Source: JANMZO01 sp963763135 (GTDB taxonomy: Bacteria; Actinomycetota; Acidimicrobiia; Acidimicrobiales; JANYDT01). Taken from it: a DNA stretch of 64,000 nt. Position 1 is the stretch's first letter. Each line of letters starts with the position of its first letter. The notes beneath the pieces were generated by a model, which was given only the letters and a program-made list of their open reading frames with translations, had not been told where the DNA came from and did not search any database. The stretch covers positions 1,116,001-1,180,000 of the forward strand of contig CAVXNJ010000004.1 in assembly GCA_963763135.1 (NCBI GenBank). The letters run 5' to 3'. Shown here in pieces: positions 7,603-16,200 of this stretch. Position numbers and translations under genes: made by a program.

Positions 7603-8619
7603 CTAAGCGGCCGCGGAAAACTCGGCCAGTATCTGCGTGGGGTTGCCGGCTTTGTTGATTCGCTCCTCGATCAACGCTCGTTGCTGAGCGGCAACCTGAC
7701 GGGGTTGATCAACGGTGGCCCACTGCACGAGTCCGGCCCAGAAGCGGTCGATCAACTCAGCACCGCTGACCTCTCCACCAGACTCGGTCCGGAACCGAAT
7801 CGTCTGCAACTCGCCGAGGTAGAGCTGCAACGACGTCACGTGAATCGTTTCATCGGTCCGGATCCGCTCCACGATTTCAGCGGCAAGCTCCGCCTCCGCA
7901 CGTCGACTCGCGAACAGATCCGGCGTGCGCAGGATTGACTGCGTCATGGCGAACCCGATCTCCGCCCGAAACTCAATCATCAGGAGGTTCATGAGGAGCG
8001 ACAACAGCCCTTCCACCGCCATGGAAACTTCCGGCATGAACCGCTGACCGGCCTCGGGGCGAGCAATGCTCTCGGGTGGGTCCACGTCGGGAAACGCACC
8101 GATACCAAACACCAGATCGCGTGCGACGAACCACATTTCGTCGTGGCCGCCAATGCCCAGTTCAGGCTGGCCGCCCTCATCAATTCCGTGCGCCCAGAGC
8201 AGCCCCCGGTTGAGATGTCCGATAGCCATCTCGGAGATGTCGTCGACGATGAACGGTTGGAGTTCCGGAAACTTCATCTCGGCAAGAAGACGCCCCTTCG
8301 CTTCGATCTTTCCCGTAATGGTGAGCGTGTTCCAGAACGTTTCGCCGAGGCCGTGTCGAAGCAGAATGCGTGACTGCTCAACCGTCGGAATCCGGTCACC
8401 GTTAAGCAGGGAAGAATCAGCGTCGAACAGGTCGCCACCTCGAGACCGCAGCGCGTCCGTCCACGCGTTCAGCGCAACTGTTCGACCAAGCGAGCGGGGT
8501 GGGACATACGTTCCGTCGGCCGCCATCCCGCCGTGCATCCGCCGCGAGCCCGCCACGTGGGGCTGAGCAAAACTATGATCACTTAACAATTCCTCTTGCG
8601 AGAAGACAAGTTTCGACAT
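7603..8619 (-). CDS. Conserved-looking protein of unknown function, possibly ferritin-like
   Basis: 338 aa, soluble, no signal peptide. I do not recognise the family. The C-terminal half is helical and rich in Glu/His-bearing segments: a long hydrophobic helix MNLLMIEFRAEIGFAMTQ and IRTDETIHVTSLQLYLGE, which contains an E-x-x-H motif as found in diiron ferritin-like proteins. The middle has GGHDEMWFVARDLVFG. A diiron carboxylate function is therefore possible but only a guess. The ATG lies 6 nt after TACACT. It converges on the VOC gene and diverges from a small secreted protein gene. Confidence 0.75.
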   Translation of the reverse strand: MSKLVFSQEELLSDHSFAQPHVAGSRRMHGGMAADGTYVPPRSLGRTVALNAWTDALRSRGGDLFDADSSLLNGDRIPTVEQSRILLRHGLGETFWNTLTITGKIEAKGRLLAEMKFPELQPFIVDDISEMAIGHLNRGLLWAHGIDEGGQPELGIGGHDEMWFVARDLVFGIGAFPDVDPPESIARPEAGQRFMPEVSMAVEGLLSLLMNLLMIEFRAEIGFAMTQSILRTPDLFASRRAEAELAAEIVERIRTDETIHVTSLQLYLGELQTIRFRTESGGEVSGAELIDRFWAGLVQWATVDQPRQVAAQQRALIEERINKAGNPTQILAEFSAAA

Positions 8620-8625
8620 GCCTGA

Positions 8626-8631
8626 AGTGTA
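8626..8631 (-). promoter_or_regulatory. -10 box for the 338-aa gene (leaderless)
   Basis: TACACT on the minus strand ends 6 nt before the ATG at 8619; no Shine-Dalgarno sequence. Confidence 0.5.
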
Positions 8632-8748
8632 CCGGCGGTCGGTCGAAAACACTCGTTTGCGGACGGACGCCCGGCGGCCGCTGATGAACCGCTGACGCGG
8701 CCGGCGCAAGATGGCCTCCATCGAACCCGTCCACTCCGGAGGCAACCC

Positions 8749-9141
8749 ATGAACATCCAACGCCATCTTCCAACCCGATTCGTGCTCGCTGCGGTAGCCG
8801 CGATGGTGCTCTTCGGTGGTGGAGCAGCCACCGCCGACTCTCCGGCCGTCGAGCGCACGATGGAATGTACGGACCCAGCCGGGGGCAACGTCCAGTTTGT
8901 CGGCGAGCAGGTGCGAAATGGGGCAACCCCGCATGTGTGGCGAAATGTCGACCCCACCGCCACGCCCAAGGCGTTTGTGTTCCATGGCGTCGCGATGTCG
9001 AGTCCCGACGGGACCATCGAAATCGTCGAGGCGGTGAACGGCGCGACCGATGGCCCGAACACGGTGCAGTGTGGGTTCATCATCCCCGTCGGCCCGAACA
9101 CCGGCAAGACCGTTCTTTTCAGTGGGTTCTTCGTCCCGTAG
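8749..9141 (+). CDS. Small secreted protein of unknown function
   Basis: 130 aa. A classic signal peptide (NIQRHLPTR, then a hydrophobic AAVAAMVLFGGGAA core) is followed by a probable cleavage after ATA. The mature part of about 100 residues has two cysteines (in ECTDP and QCGFI) that could form one disulfide and is predicted mostly beta. GGAGG six bases before the ATG is a strong ribosome-binding site. No family recognised. A hairpin just downstream separates it from the convergent SSB-like gene. Confidence 0.75.
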   Translation: MNIQRHLPTRFVLAAVAAMVLFGGGAATADSPAVERTMECTDPAGGNVQFVGEQVRNGATPHVWRNVDPTATPKAFVFHGVAMSSPDGTIEIVEAVNGATDGPNTVQCGFIIPVGPNTGKTVLFSGFFVP

Positions 9142-9157
9142 CCGTCTGGCCCACCGG

Positions 9158-9192
9158 CCTTCTAGACACGGCAAAATCGCGTGTCTAGAAGG
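9158..9192. terminator. Hairpin between convergent genes, probable bidirectional terminator
   Basis: A 13-bp perfect inverted repeat (CCTTCTAGACACG at 9158-9170 with its complement at 9180-9192) encloses a 9-nt loop. It begins 17 bp after the stop of the secreted protein gene. No clear U tract follows on either strand, so termination is inferred from position and stem strength. Confidence 0.65.
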
Positions 9193-9234
9193 TCGAACCC
9201 TCGAGGACGATGACTCTGGCCGTCCGGTGCCCGG

Positions 9235-9801
9235 CTACGCAACGATGGAAATATGGGCGGCGCCGTGGCCCTTCTGACGGCTCTGCAGAACGAACCGCAC
9301 GGTATCGCCCTGCTTGGGTAGCGAGGTCCCGTGAACATCGCGGGCCATAAAGAACACATCACCTTCAATGTTCGGCGTCTCGATGAAGCCGTAGTTCTGG
9401 TTGGCCCGAAACGCCTTTACGACTCCCTCGACGTACTCAAGATCGGCGCATGTTGTTCCGTCGCAGGCGGGGGAGCGGATCGCGTTGTCTTCGCCCGTTC
9501 CCCGATGGGCGACCGACCGCACTACGACGACATCGTCGCCCACTATCCGAATGTCGTCGTACTCACCTTGGTCATCGCGGCCGATGCGATGCTCCACGCG
9601 GCCACGCACCTCAACCGTGTCTCCCAGACGAACATGACTTTCGACGTTTGCCGCAACCGCGCCAAAGCAGTGAAACTCAATTTCGTCGACATGCCCCGAT
9701 CGACGTGGTGACGGAACATCGACACGGACCACGAGTCGCTCGGCGTTCCCCGGTCGAAACGGACGATCACTGACCCGGCCAACCAACAACACGATGTTCA
9801 T
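9235..9801 (-). CDS. SSB-like OB-fold protein fused to a C-terminal cold-shock domain
   Basis: 188 aa with two nucleic-acid-binding modules. Residues 1-95 look like a single-stranded-DNA-binding OB fold: MNIVLLVGRVSDRP, LVVRVDVPSP, EIEFHCFGAVAANVESHV, GDTVEVRGRVEHR. Residues about 122-188 are a cold-shock domain: GVVKAFRANQNYGFIETP, DVFFMARDVHG, QGDTVRFVLQSRQKGHGAAH. In the CSD the aromatic RNP1-like YGFIE is kept, while the usual second-motif VFVHF appears as VFFMA. Typical SSBs end in an acidic DxxxxF tail instead. A role binding ssDNA or RNA under stress is inferred. The start has AGGAA immediately upstream of ATG; it is otherwise monocistronic. Confidence 0.85.
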   Translation of the reverse strand: MNIVLLVGRVSDRPFRPGNAERLVVRVDVPSPRRSGHVDEIEFHCFGAVAANVESHVRLGDTVEVRGRVEHRIGRDDQGEYDDIRIVGDDVVVVRSVAHRGTGEDNAIRSPACDGTTCADLEYVEGVVKAFRANQNYGFIETPNIEGDVFFMARDVHGTSLPKQGDTVRFVLQSRQKGHGAAHISIVA

Positions 9802-10386
9802 TTCCTAAGCATGCCTGCTTTTGCTTTCGCGTGCACCTGCGACTGATCAAGATTCGCAGCTTTGGCCGGTGGGGAGGGAAGGAAGGTGCGGGACATCCCG
9901 AACTCACTCGAGACGTCCCGGTCTAACTTTACATAACTATTATTATGGGCGGTTCAATGAACAGGGGTGCGTGGCGCACCCTGATCCGTTTGGCAAACTT
10001 CGGATCACTCTTACCGCCTTTGATGACCCCCGTCGTCCTATCGCCCAGCACGTTGCGACTTCTACGACGGGGCCGACCGCCGACGTCCCCTTGTCGTGTC
10101 GACGACCGCGACGGCGCCAAATGAGACCGGGTTCGCCAACGAGTGGCCACCCGAGCGGACGAAGAAATTGCGGGCCGGGTTTCAACAGCCACCCACCCAA
10201 ATCTCTCGAGTCACCCGGGTTCCACACCAATATTTTGTCACAGTGACGTAATAACCCATCGGCTCCAATGTCAGGTGGTTTGGCAATGGTTCGCGCGACT
10301 CACCGCGTCCACGGACCGGAGGGGCTTTTGAACGATTCTCCTACGTAGCTCATAGGTTGCTAATGGTTGATGCCGATGCCACCAAG
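9802..10386. other. Long intergenic region, no gene recognised
   Basis: About 585 bp between divergent genes. Open frames here have no recognisable protein features. A locally AT-rich patch lies at 9927-9948 and a small inverted repeat GTCAC/GTGAC at about 10237-10247. It should contain promoters for both flanking genes. Confidence 0.4.
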
Positions 10387-11001
10387 ATGAAAACGCAAGC
10401 ACGTAACCGACTTATGTTGACCACTGTCTCCATCCTCGCCCTGTCGTCGACACTCCTTGGTGGTGCCGCCCACGCTGCTGGCCGCGGTGACGTCAAAGAC
10501 AAGACGAAGGCAAATCGCGAAGCGACCAAAGAACAGGCGCAAGCAGCGCGACAAAGCACCAAAGACAAGAACGAGGCACTGCGGAAGCAGACAAAGCAGG
10601 AAAACGAGGCGCGTCACGATGCTGCCGTCGCCAAATGCAAGACGGACCTGGCGGCTGCGAAGGCTGCAGGCACCGGGCTCGACGCAGCACGCGAAGCCTG
10701 CCGGGCGGCGCTGGCGCAAACCCGCGATGCGAATCAGGCGGCGCGGGAAGCTACAGCACTGGCAAACGCGACGGCTCGCCAGGACACGCACAAGTCGAAC
10801 GCCGAGCTTCGCAAAGCCACCAAGGAAGCAAACGACAAGATCCGCGAAGAAGCCCGCAAGAAGGCCAAGCCCGGGCGCTCGACCGTCGCTCCCGTGACGA
10901 CTGCGGCGACTGTTCCGACAACTGTCGCAACCACGATCGCCACGACCGTCCCCACCACTCCCCCGTCGATCGCGGTCGTTACGGTTCCCGTCGCTTCCTG
11001 A
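10387..11001 (+). CDS. Secreted Ala/Lys/Glu-rich coiled-coil protein
   Basis: 204 aa from the ATG chosen here because it gives a basic n-region (KTQARNR) before the hydrophobic TVSILALSSTLLGG core; cleavage is likely after AHA. A further ATG at 10363 would add an acidic start. The mature part is highly charged and helical, with heptad-like runs of Ala, Lys, Glu, Thr and two Cys (AKCKT, REACR) that could be joined. It ends in a Thr/Val/Pro tail (TTAATVPTTVATT), like the wall-spanning linkers of the giant surface proteins, but with no sorting signal or membrane anchor. A structural or wall-associated role is inferred. Confidence 0.75.
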   Translation: MKTQARNRLMLTTVSILALSSTLLGGAAHAAGRGDVKDKTKANREATKEQAQAARQSTKDKNEALRKQTKQENEARHDAAVAKCKTDLAAAKAAGTGLDAAREACRAALAQTRDANQAAREATALANATARQDTHKSNAELRKATKEANDKIREEARKKAKPGRSTVAPVTTAATVPTTVATTIATTVPTTPPSIAVVTVPVAS

Positions 11002-11009
11002 TCCCAAAC

Positions 11010-11042
11010 CTCAGCACTGGCACACGTCGTGCCAGTACTGAG
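11010..11042. terminator. Hairpin terminator between convergent genes
   Basis: Stem of 14 positions with one mismatch (11010-11023 with 11029-11042) and a 5-nt loop, 9 bp after the stop of the coiled-coil protein gene and just before the end of the convergent gene. Probably bidirectional. Confidence 0.75.
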
Positions 11043-11053
11043 CGCCCGGAAAC

Positions 11054-11884
11054 TCAGCTCGCGTTACCCGGACCCGAAGGTGAGGGAGACCATCCGCAGC
11101 TATGGCCCATTCCCTTCAGATAGATGTCGTGGGCCGTATTTCCGGCCTCGGTGCGATCCCCAGCGGAACGATTGGGATCGTCAGCGATGGCCCTCAATCG
11201 GTCGTACTCGGTTTCAAGCTTCGCACAGGTCGATTTCGGCGGGGCGTCCTTCTTTGTCACGGTCTTTTTGAAGGCCACCGGGTCCGCGGAATCAAGAATG
11301 CCATCCTGGCCGATATCGGCGCCGCCGCCAGTTGGGATTAACGAGTCCACGCTGCCAACGGTTCCATTGACCAGTTTCGCACCACGCTGGGTTCCGTCAG
11401 GGAGCAGCACCCATCCGGCCTTTACGACTTTCTCGCCCACCACGTCGTACGCCCTCCACAGTCCGCTGGGATATGACACCCTGGCAATCCGGAGATCGAT
11501 CGACCTTCCCTTAAGCGTGAGCTTCCCAACCAATCCTGACTTCCCCAGGGTGGCGCTGAGTGAGGCGTTGCCGGCGGTGTTCGATCCCGACATCTTGCTG
11601 CCGCTCACGGATCCTTTCAACCACACTGCGATTTTTCCGCCGTCGCAGATATAGGCCTCAACCACTCCGCCTCTAGTGGCAACGCCTATGTACGCGTTGG
11701 TACCCGGCAGCTTCCCGGCGAAGTTCACGAACGGTCCCTGTGAGTCGGCGATGATCGCCGCTTGCTCGTCGGGCGACAGCACCGCGGCCGTTGTCGCCGC
11801 AGATGCTGCTTCCACGGCCGACGAGACGAACGTCCCAGCGAGTAACGATGCGGCTCCAAAGAGCAAAAGGGTACGGCGGATCAT
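11054..11884 (-). CDS. Secreted protein of unknown function
   Basis: 276 aa. The ATG is preceded by AGGAG (AGGAGATCTGTG) and starts a signal peptide: IRRTLLLFGAASLLAGTFVSS, cleaved probably after VEA or SA. The mature part contains a beta-rich segment (YIGVATRGGVVEAYICDGG, then AVWLKGSVSG, KLTLKGRSID) that looks like a repeated hairpin domain, followed by a polar C-terminus with cysteines (STCAKL, HSCGW). No family recognised. It is one of a cluster of small exported proteins in this part of the window. Confidence 0.75.
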   Translation of the reverse strand: MIRRTLLLFGAASLLAGTFVSSAVEAASAATTAAVLSPDEQAAIIADSQGPFVNFAGKLPGTNAYIGVATRGGVVEAYICDGGKIAVWLKGSVSGSKMSGSNTAGNASLSATLGKSGLVGKLTLKGRSIDLRIARVSYPSGLWRAYDVVGEKVVKAGWVLLPDGTQRGAKLVNGTVGSVDSLIPTGGGADIGQDGILDSADPVAFKKTVTKKDAPPKSTCAKLETEYDRLRAIADDPNRSAGDRTEAGNTAHDIYLKGMGHSCGWSPSPSGPGNAS

Positions 11885-12150
11885 CACAGATCTCCTGTCT
11901 CCGGACACGAAGTTCGTGCCCTCCGCCAAGACTCGCGAACGTCGTCGACTTCGTACCCCGTGCGCGCACGGAATCGCGGACATTCACGTCTCAAGCGGGC
12001 AGGCTTGTGAAGCGACCCAAGCCGGACGTCGAAGGAATTTTGATACACGCGGCGACAGTTCCGTTCGCTCGACCTGTCGACACCGAATCGACGAGGCTCA
12101 CACGTGGCCGAGCTATTGCCCCGAGACACCGCATTTGCCAGGATTCGTCT

Positions 12151-12525
12151 GTGGCTTACGACAAAGAGCTGGCCGACCGTATCCGGGAACTGTTGGCCGG
12201 CGAAGCTGGAATCACCGAGTCCAACATGTTCGGTGGTCTTGCGTTTCTCCTGAACGGCCATATGGCAATCACTGCGAGCGGCAAGGGCGGCATCCTGGTT
12301 CGCTGCGATCCCGCCCGGGCGGCGTCGTTGGTCGAGCGGGGGCCGGCCGAGTTGGCGATCATGCGTGGTCGCTCCATGTCCGGTTGGGTGCGAATCTCGA
12401 GCGAGCACATCCGCTCGAAACGCGAGCTACGTCGATGGGCGAACGTCGCCCTTGCGTACACCCGCTCGCTTCCGGCAAAGGTGTACGAACCAACGCCTAG
12501 CTCCACGACTTGCAGCGCGGTGTAA
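12151..12525 (+). CDS. TfoX N-terminal-domain protein
   Basis: 124 aa. It opens AYDKELADRIRELLAGE, followed by ITESNMFGGLAFLLNGHM and GGILVRCDP, the standard TfoX_N pattern (MFGG...F...G). Near the C-terminus MSGWVRISSE is also characteristic. Stand-alone TfoX_N proteins are small cytoplasmic proteins of unknown biochemical role, named after the competence regulator Sxy/TfoX. The GTG start is set by the beginning of homology; CAGGAT lies 6 nt upstream and may be a leaderless -10 box. Confidence 0.85.
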   Translation: MAYDKELADRIRELLAGEAGITESNMFGGLAFLLNGHMAITASGKGGILVRCDPARAASLVERGPAELAIMRGRSMSGWVRISSEHIRSKRELRRWANVALAYTRSLPAKVYEPTPSSTTCSAV

Positions 12526-12577
12526 CCGAAACGTGATCGCGACGTCTTGGTCGGTAACTCCGAACAAAGGACCAACC

Positions 12578-13180
12578 GTGCTTCGTGTCCAAATTCGCCG
12601 CAAGGTGGTCGCTGTCGCCGCCGCAGGCATCCTCCTTTCGTTGGGCGCGCTTCCGGCCCAGGCCACGCAAAAGCGCCAAGCAAAACCTGTCATCTGCCGA
12701 ATCGACCCAATGACCGCGACGACATCATCGGGTCCGTCCAAGAGCCGAGCAGATTGGATCGAGATCATTGCGGCTTTCAAGGACGCTCCTGCGACCTGCG
12801 GAACGAAGACGGTGCCTGTTACCGGGCAGCTGATAACCGAAATTGCGTTTCCCGCGGCGGCGAAACGTCGACAGGGCAACGGAATCCTTGTGATTGCCGT
12901 TAGCCACGAACTCAAACCGTCCGGGACGTCCGTAGAGGGTTGGCAGGTGATCACGACGCCCGTCGAAGGAAAAGCTCGCTATCAGTGCGCCAAATTCGCG
13001 TGTCAGTTCACGGTCGCGCTCCAAAAGCCCGGACAACTTCGCACGACGCTGAGCGGCACGGCGCAGTTCAACCCTAAGGAACTCGGAATCGACAAGGTCG
13101 CTTTCACGTACCAGAAGATTGAGTGGACCGAGAGCATCCAGTCGCCGCGAGATTCCGCAAGCGGTCAGGCCACCGGCTGA
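12578..13180 (+). CDS. Secreted protein of unknown function
   Basis: 200 aa from a GTG with AAAGGA upstream. The signal peptide is RRKVVAVAAAGILLSLGALP with cleavage after QAT or PAQA. The mature part has four cysteines (ICRID, ATCGT, YQCAKFACQF) suggesting two disulfides and a mostly beta structure with alternating hydrophobic strands (GNGILVIAVSHEL, VEGWQVITTPV). No recognised family. It starts 50 bp after the TfoX_N gene on the same strand and may share its transcript. Confidence 0.7.
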   Translation: MLRVQIRRKVVAVAAAGILLSLGALPAQATQKRQAKPVICRIDPMTATTSSGPSKSRADWIEIIAAFKDAPATCGTKTVPVTGQLITEIAFPAAAKRRQGNGILVIAVSHELKPSGTSVEGWQVITTPVEGKARYQCAKFACQFTVALQKPGQLRTTLSGTAQFNPKELGIDKVAFTYQKIEWTESIQSPRDSASGQATG

Positions 13181-13256
13181 ACCGCTGAAGCACCAGACGG
13201 CAGTATCGGCACTCACATGCCGAGGATGACGCACCGACAGCATGGGCCCTTGCGAA

Positions 13257-16200
13257 TCAACCGACCCTCGAGCGCCGGCGCCACGAGATGGCAAAGCCGC
13301 CTAGTCCAAGAAGGACCAGGGCCAGCGCCAGAAGTTGCGCCGTTGGCGAACCGGTGAAGGCCAGATCCGACGGGCGTTCCACTTCGACGCCGTTCACATC
13401 GACCTGGGAGAAGCCGAAGTTCACGGTTTGGTGCTCGTTCGCACCCAGGTTGACCGTTCGCTCGCGAGGGCCGTTGGTGGGATCGGTACTGGCCTGCACA
13501 CAGACGACGAAGGTGCCGGGCAGCAGTGAATCAAAGACGTAGGACCCTTGGGAATCCGCGGTCGTTACGACCACGGTTTCGCCCTTCCTGAGGCACACTT
13601 TCGCACCCGCGACGGGTCGCTCGTCCGGGTCCTTCTGGCCGTTGCGGTTTGCGTCCTTCCACACCACGCCGGTGATTTCCGAAGTGGGCTCCGGAACAGT
13701 TGCAGCCACCACCGTGGTCGACGGAGCGATAAGGGGGATCGTCGCGCTCAGCGGCACCTCCGATGTCGTGGTACTCGGAACCGTGGTTGTGCTCGGGGTC
13801 AGAACGACGAGCGGCGGAGCGATCGTTGACGCGACCGGTGCCGTGGTGGTTGCCGCTTCGGTGGTCGATGTCACGACTGCTGTGGCGGTGTCCGGCGAGG
13901 TTGTCGTCGGGACTTCCGTGGTCGTGGTCGGCACACCCGTGGTCGTGGTCGGTGCAACGGTCGTTGATGCAACGGTTGTCGTTGTCGACGCTGGCGCCAG
14001 CGTCGTCGAGGTCGTCGTCGTCGTCGTCGTCGGGGCGAGTGTGGTTGACGTCGAAGTAACCGGCACAACTGTTGTGGTCGTGCTGGTGGCGACCGTCGTG
14101 GTAGTCGTGGTCGTTGATGCAACGGCCGAGACGGAGACTCCGATCGACGAATCGTTGTTCGACGGATCTGAACCACTCGGTACATTGTTTCCGTTTTCGA
14201 AACGATCAGGCGTGGAACCAACCGGAATCGATTCTGGGCCGGGCTGGAGCGGCGATGGCTCGACCACGGCCACGTTGACCATGGAGCCGGTGGCGGCTGG
14301 CGTATCGACCGTGGCGTTCACCGTGACAGGTGGGGCCGAGTCCCCCGACGCGAGTGTGGCACCGATGTACGCACACGTGATGAGTTGTCCGCTCGGCGCG
14401 CCACAGTTCCAATCAGTACCGGTTGCCGCGGGGTTGGCGAAGCTCAGCCCGGTGGGCAGTTTGTCGGTAACGGTCAGGCCCGTCAGCGCGCTTCCCGGCC
14501 CGTTGTTGGTCACCGTCAAGGCGAAGGTCACCGCCGATGCGTCGGAGTACGGTCCGCTGCTGGTGAGTGTCTTCAACAGCGTGAGGTCATAGAGTTCCAC
14601 CAGCCCGAAGTCGACCCGGGTGGTTGATGTCGACCCATCGACGTTCGAAACAGTTGAACCGTTCGCGCTCGAACCTGGAGTCAGGGAGAACGAACCCGAC
14701 GCGATTGTCCCCGATCCGGTTCCAGCTCCGTTGTCATCGGATTCAGCGCCCAAGGCCGTCGAGCCGAGCACCGGGTCGGTTGTCGAGACGTATCCGGTGG
14801 GTGCTTCGATCTTCACCACATACGATCCCTCGGGCAGACCGGTAAACCGGTACAGGCCTCCGTCGACGGTCAGGGACCCGCCGGCCGCGTCGTCCGCGGT
14901 GCCAAGCCGACCGTCGGGGCCGACCGGGATCTCGGTCGTTCCGTCAGCGGCGTACAGCTTCACCGTCACGCCATCGTGGCCTGATTCGGTGCCATTCAGA
15001 AGCCCGTCGTTCGACGTTCCCCCACCACTTCCACCGTCGACCCAGACGAGATCGCCGAGGGATTGGGTGTAGAAGCCGAAGTCGATCGAGAGGTTCGAGC
15101 TGTCATCGGAGATCGCGGCACTGTCGTTGTTGTCGAACACCCCGATCTCCTCGCCGGTCGGCTCGTCGCCGGGCGTCACCGTGACCGGGAGCGAGAGCAC
15201 GCCCCCCGCATAGAAGCCCGTCGTTTGCGTTGTTCCGTTGTCGTCGGCATTCGTATCGTTGTCCGGATCCGGAGCGATCGTCTCCGACACAACCCCCGCG
15301 GCGTTGATCGAAGTTCCTGATGAGTGGTAGCCGGCGAGCGGGCCCGAAGCACCGAAGTTTGTCTTGGCCACACCGATGACGTAAGTGCCACTCGCCAGAT
15401 AGTGGGCGGCGGGCAACGGGTTCCCCGATGCGTCGGTGAACTGGTCGAAGTAGTACAAACCGTTGGCGTCGGTGGTGTCGTATGCAACCGGCGTCTGCTC
15501 AGACACGTCGATTATGCCGTTCGCGTTCACGTCGGAGAACAGTTCAACCGCAACCCCGATCGCGGGTTGTTCACCACCGTCAAGTGCTGCGTTGTTGTTG
15601 GTATCAAACCAGACGCGATTGCCAAGCGACACTCGAGGTGTGAACCCAAAGTCGAAGATATGACGATTGAATCCTTCTCGATCAACGCCGTCACCAGATG
15701 CGCTGTTGGAGTCGTTGCCTCCACCGAGTGATCCGAGCAGGAAGGTGACTTCCACCGCTGTACCATTCGGTACACCGTCGCTGTCGCTGCTGTTGCTCCC
15801 GATCACCTGAGGCGCGTTTGCGGTCGCATCATTTCCTTCGGTGGGCACGAGTCCGGCCAGATTCAGTTGCTGACTCGAGCCGGCTGCGTTCGCTATCCGA
15901 ACCGTCGCCGAATCGTCGGCGGCGCTCAGTCGATAATTGGCTGGATCGAGTTCCGGAACGGTCGTCGCCCCACTCCGAGCGACCGACGAGAAGAGGTACT
16001 GACCGGCGCCATCGGTGACTGCCGAGTAAGTATGTCCACCTACGATCATGTCAACGGTAACGCCCGACATACCGGGCTCCCCCGGGTCCTGCACGCCGTT
16101 TGCGTTCTGATCGTTCCAGACGAGATTGCCGACTTCGACGGGCGCCAGGCTGCCGAGTATCTCGATGTCCGCCAACCCGTTGCCTTTGCCGAAGCCCTGG

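Noticed and set aside
9927..9948. AT-rich TATTATTATG patch considered as a strong promoter or small RNA start
   Set aside because: No -35 at proper spacing and no gene or hairpin follows.
13860..14130. GTC-type repeats considered as a CRISPR or satellite array
   Set aside because: Units are short, uneven and in frame with the coding of a Thr/Val linker; no unique spacers.
13642..14592. A Val/Ser-rich plus-strand frame opposite the surface-protein stalk
   Set aside because: Its composition is a direct consequence of the antisense Thr/Val repeat; no signal peptide or ribosome-binding site.
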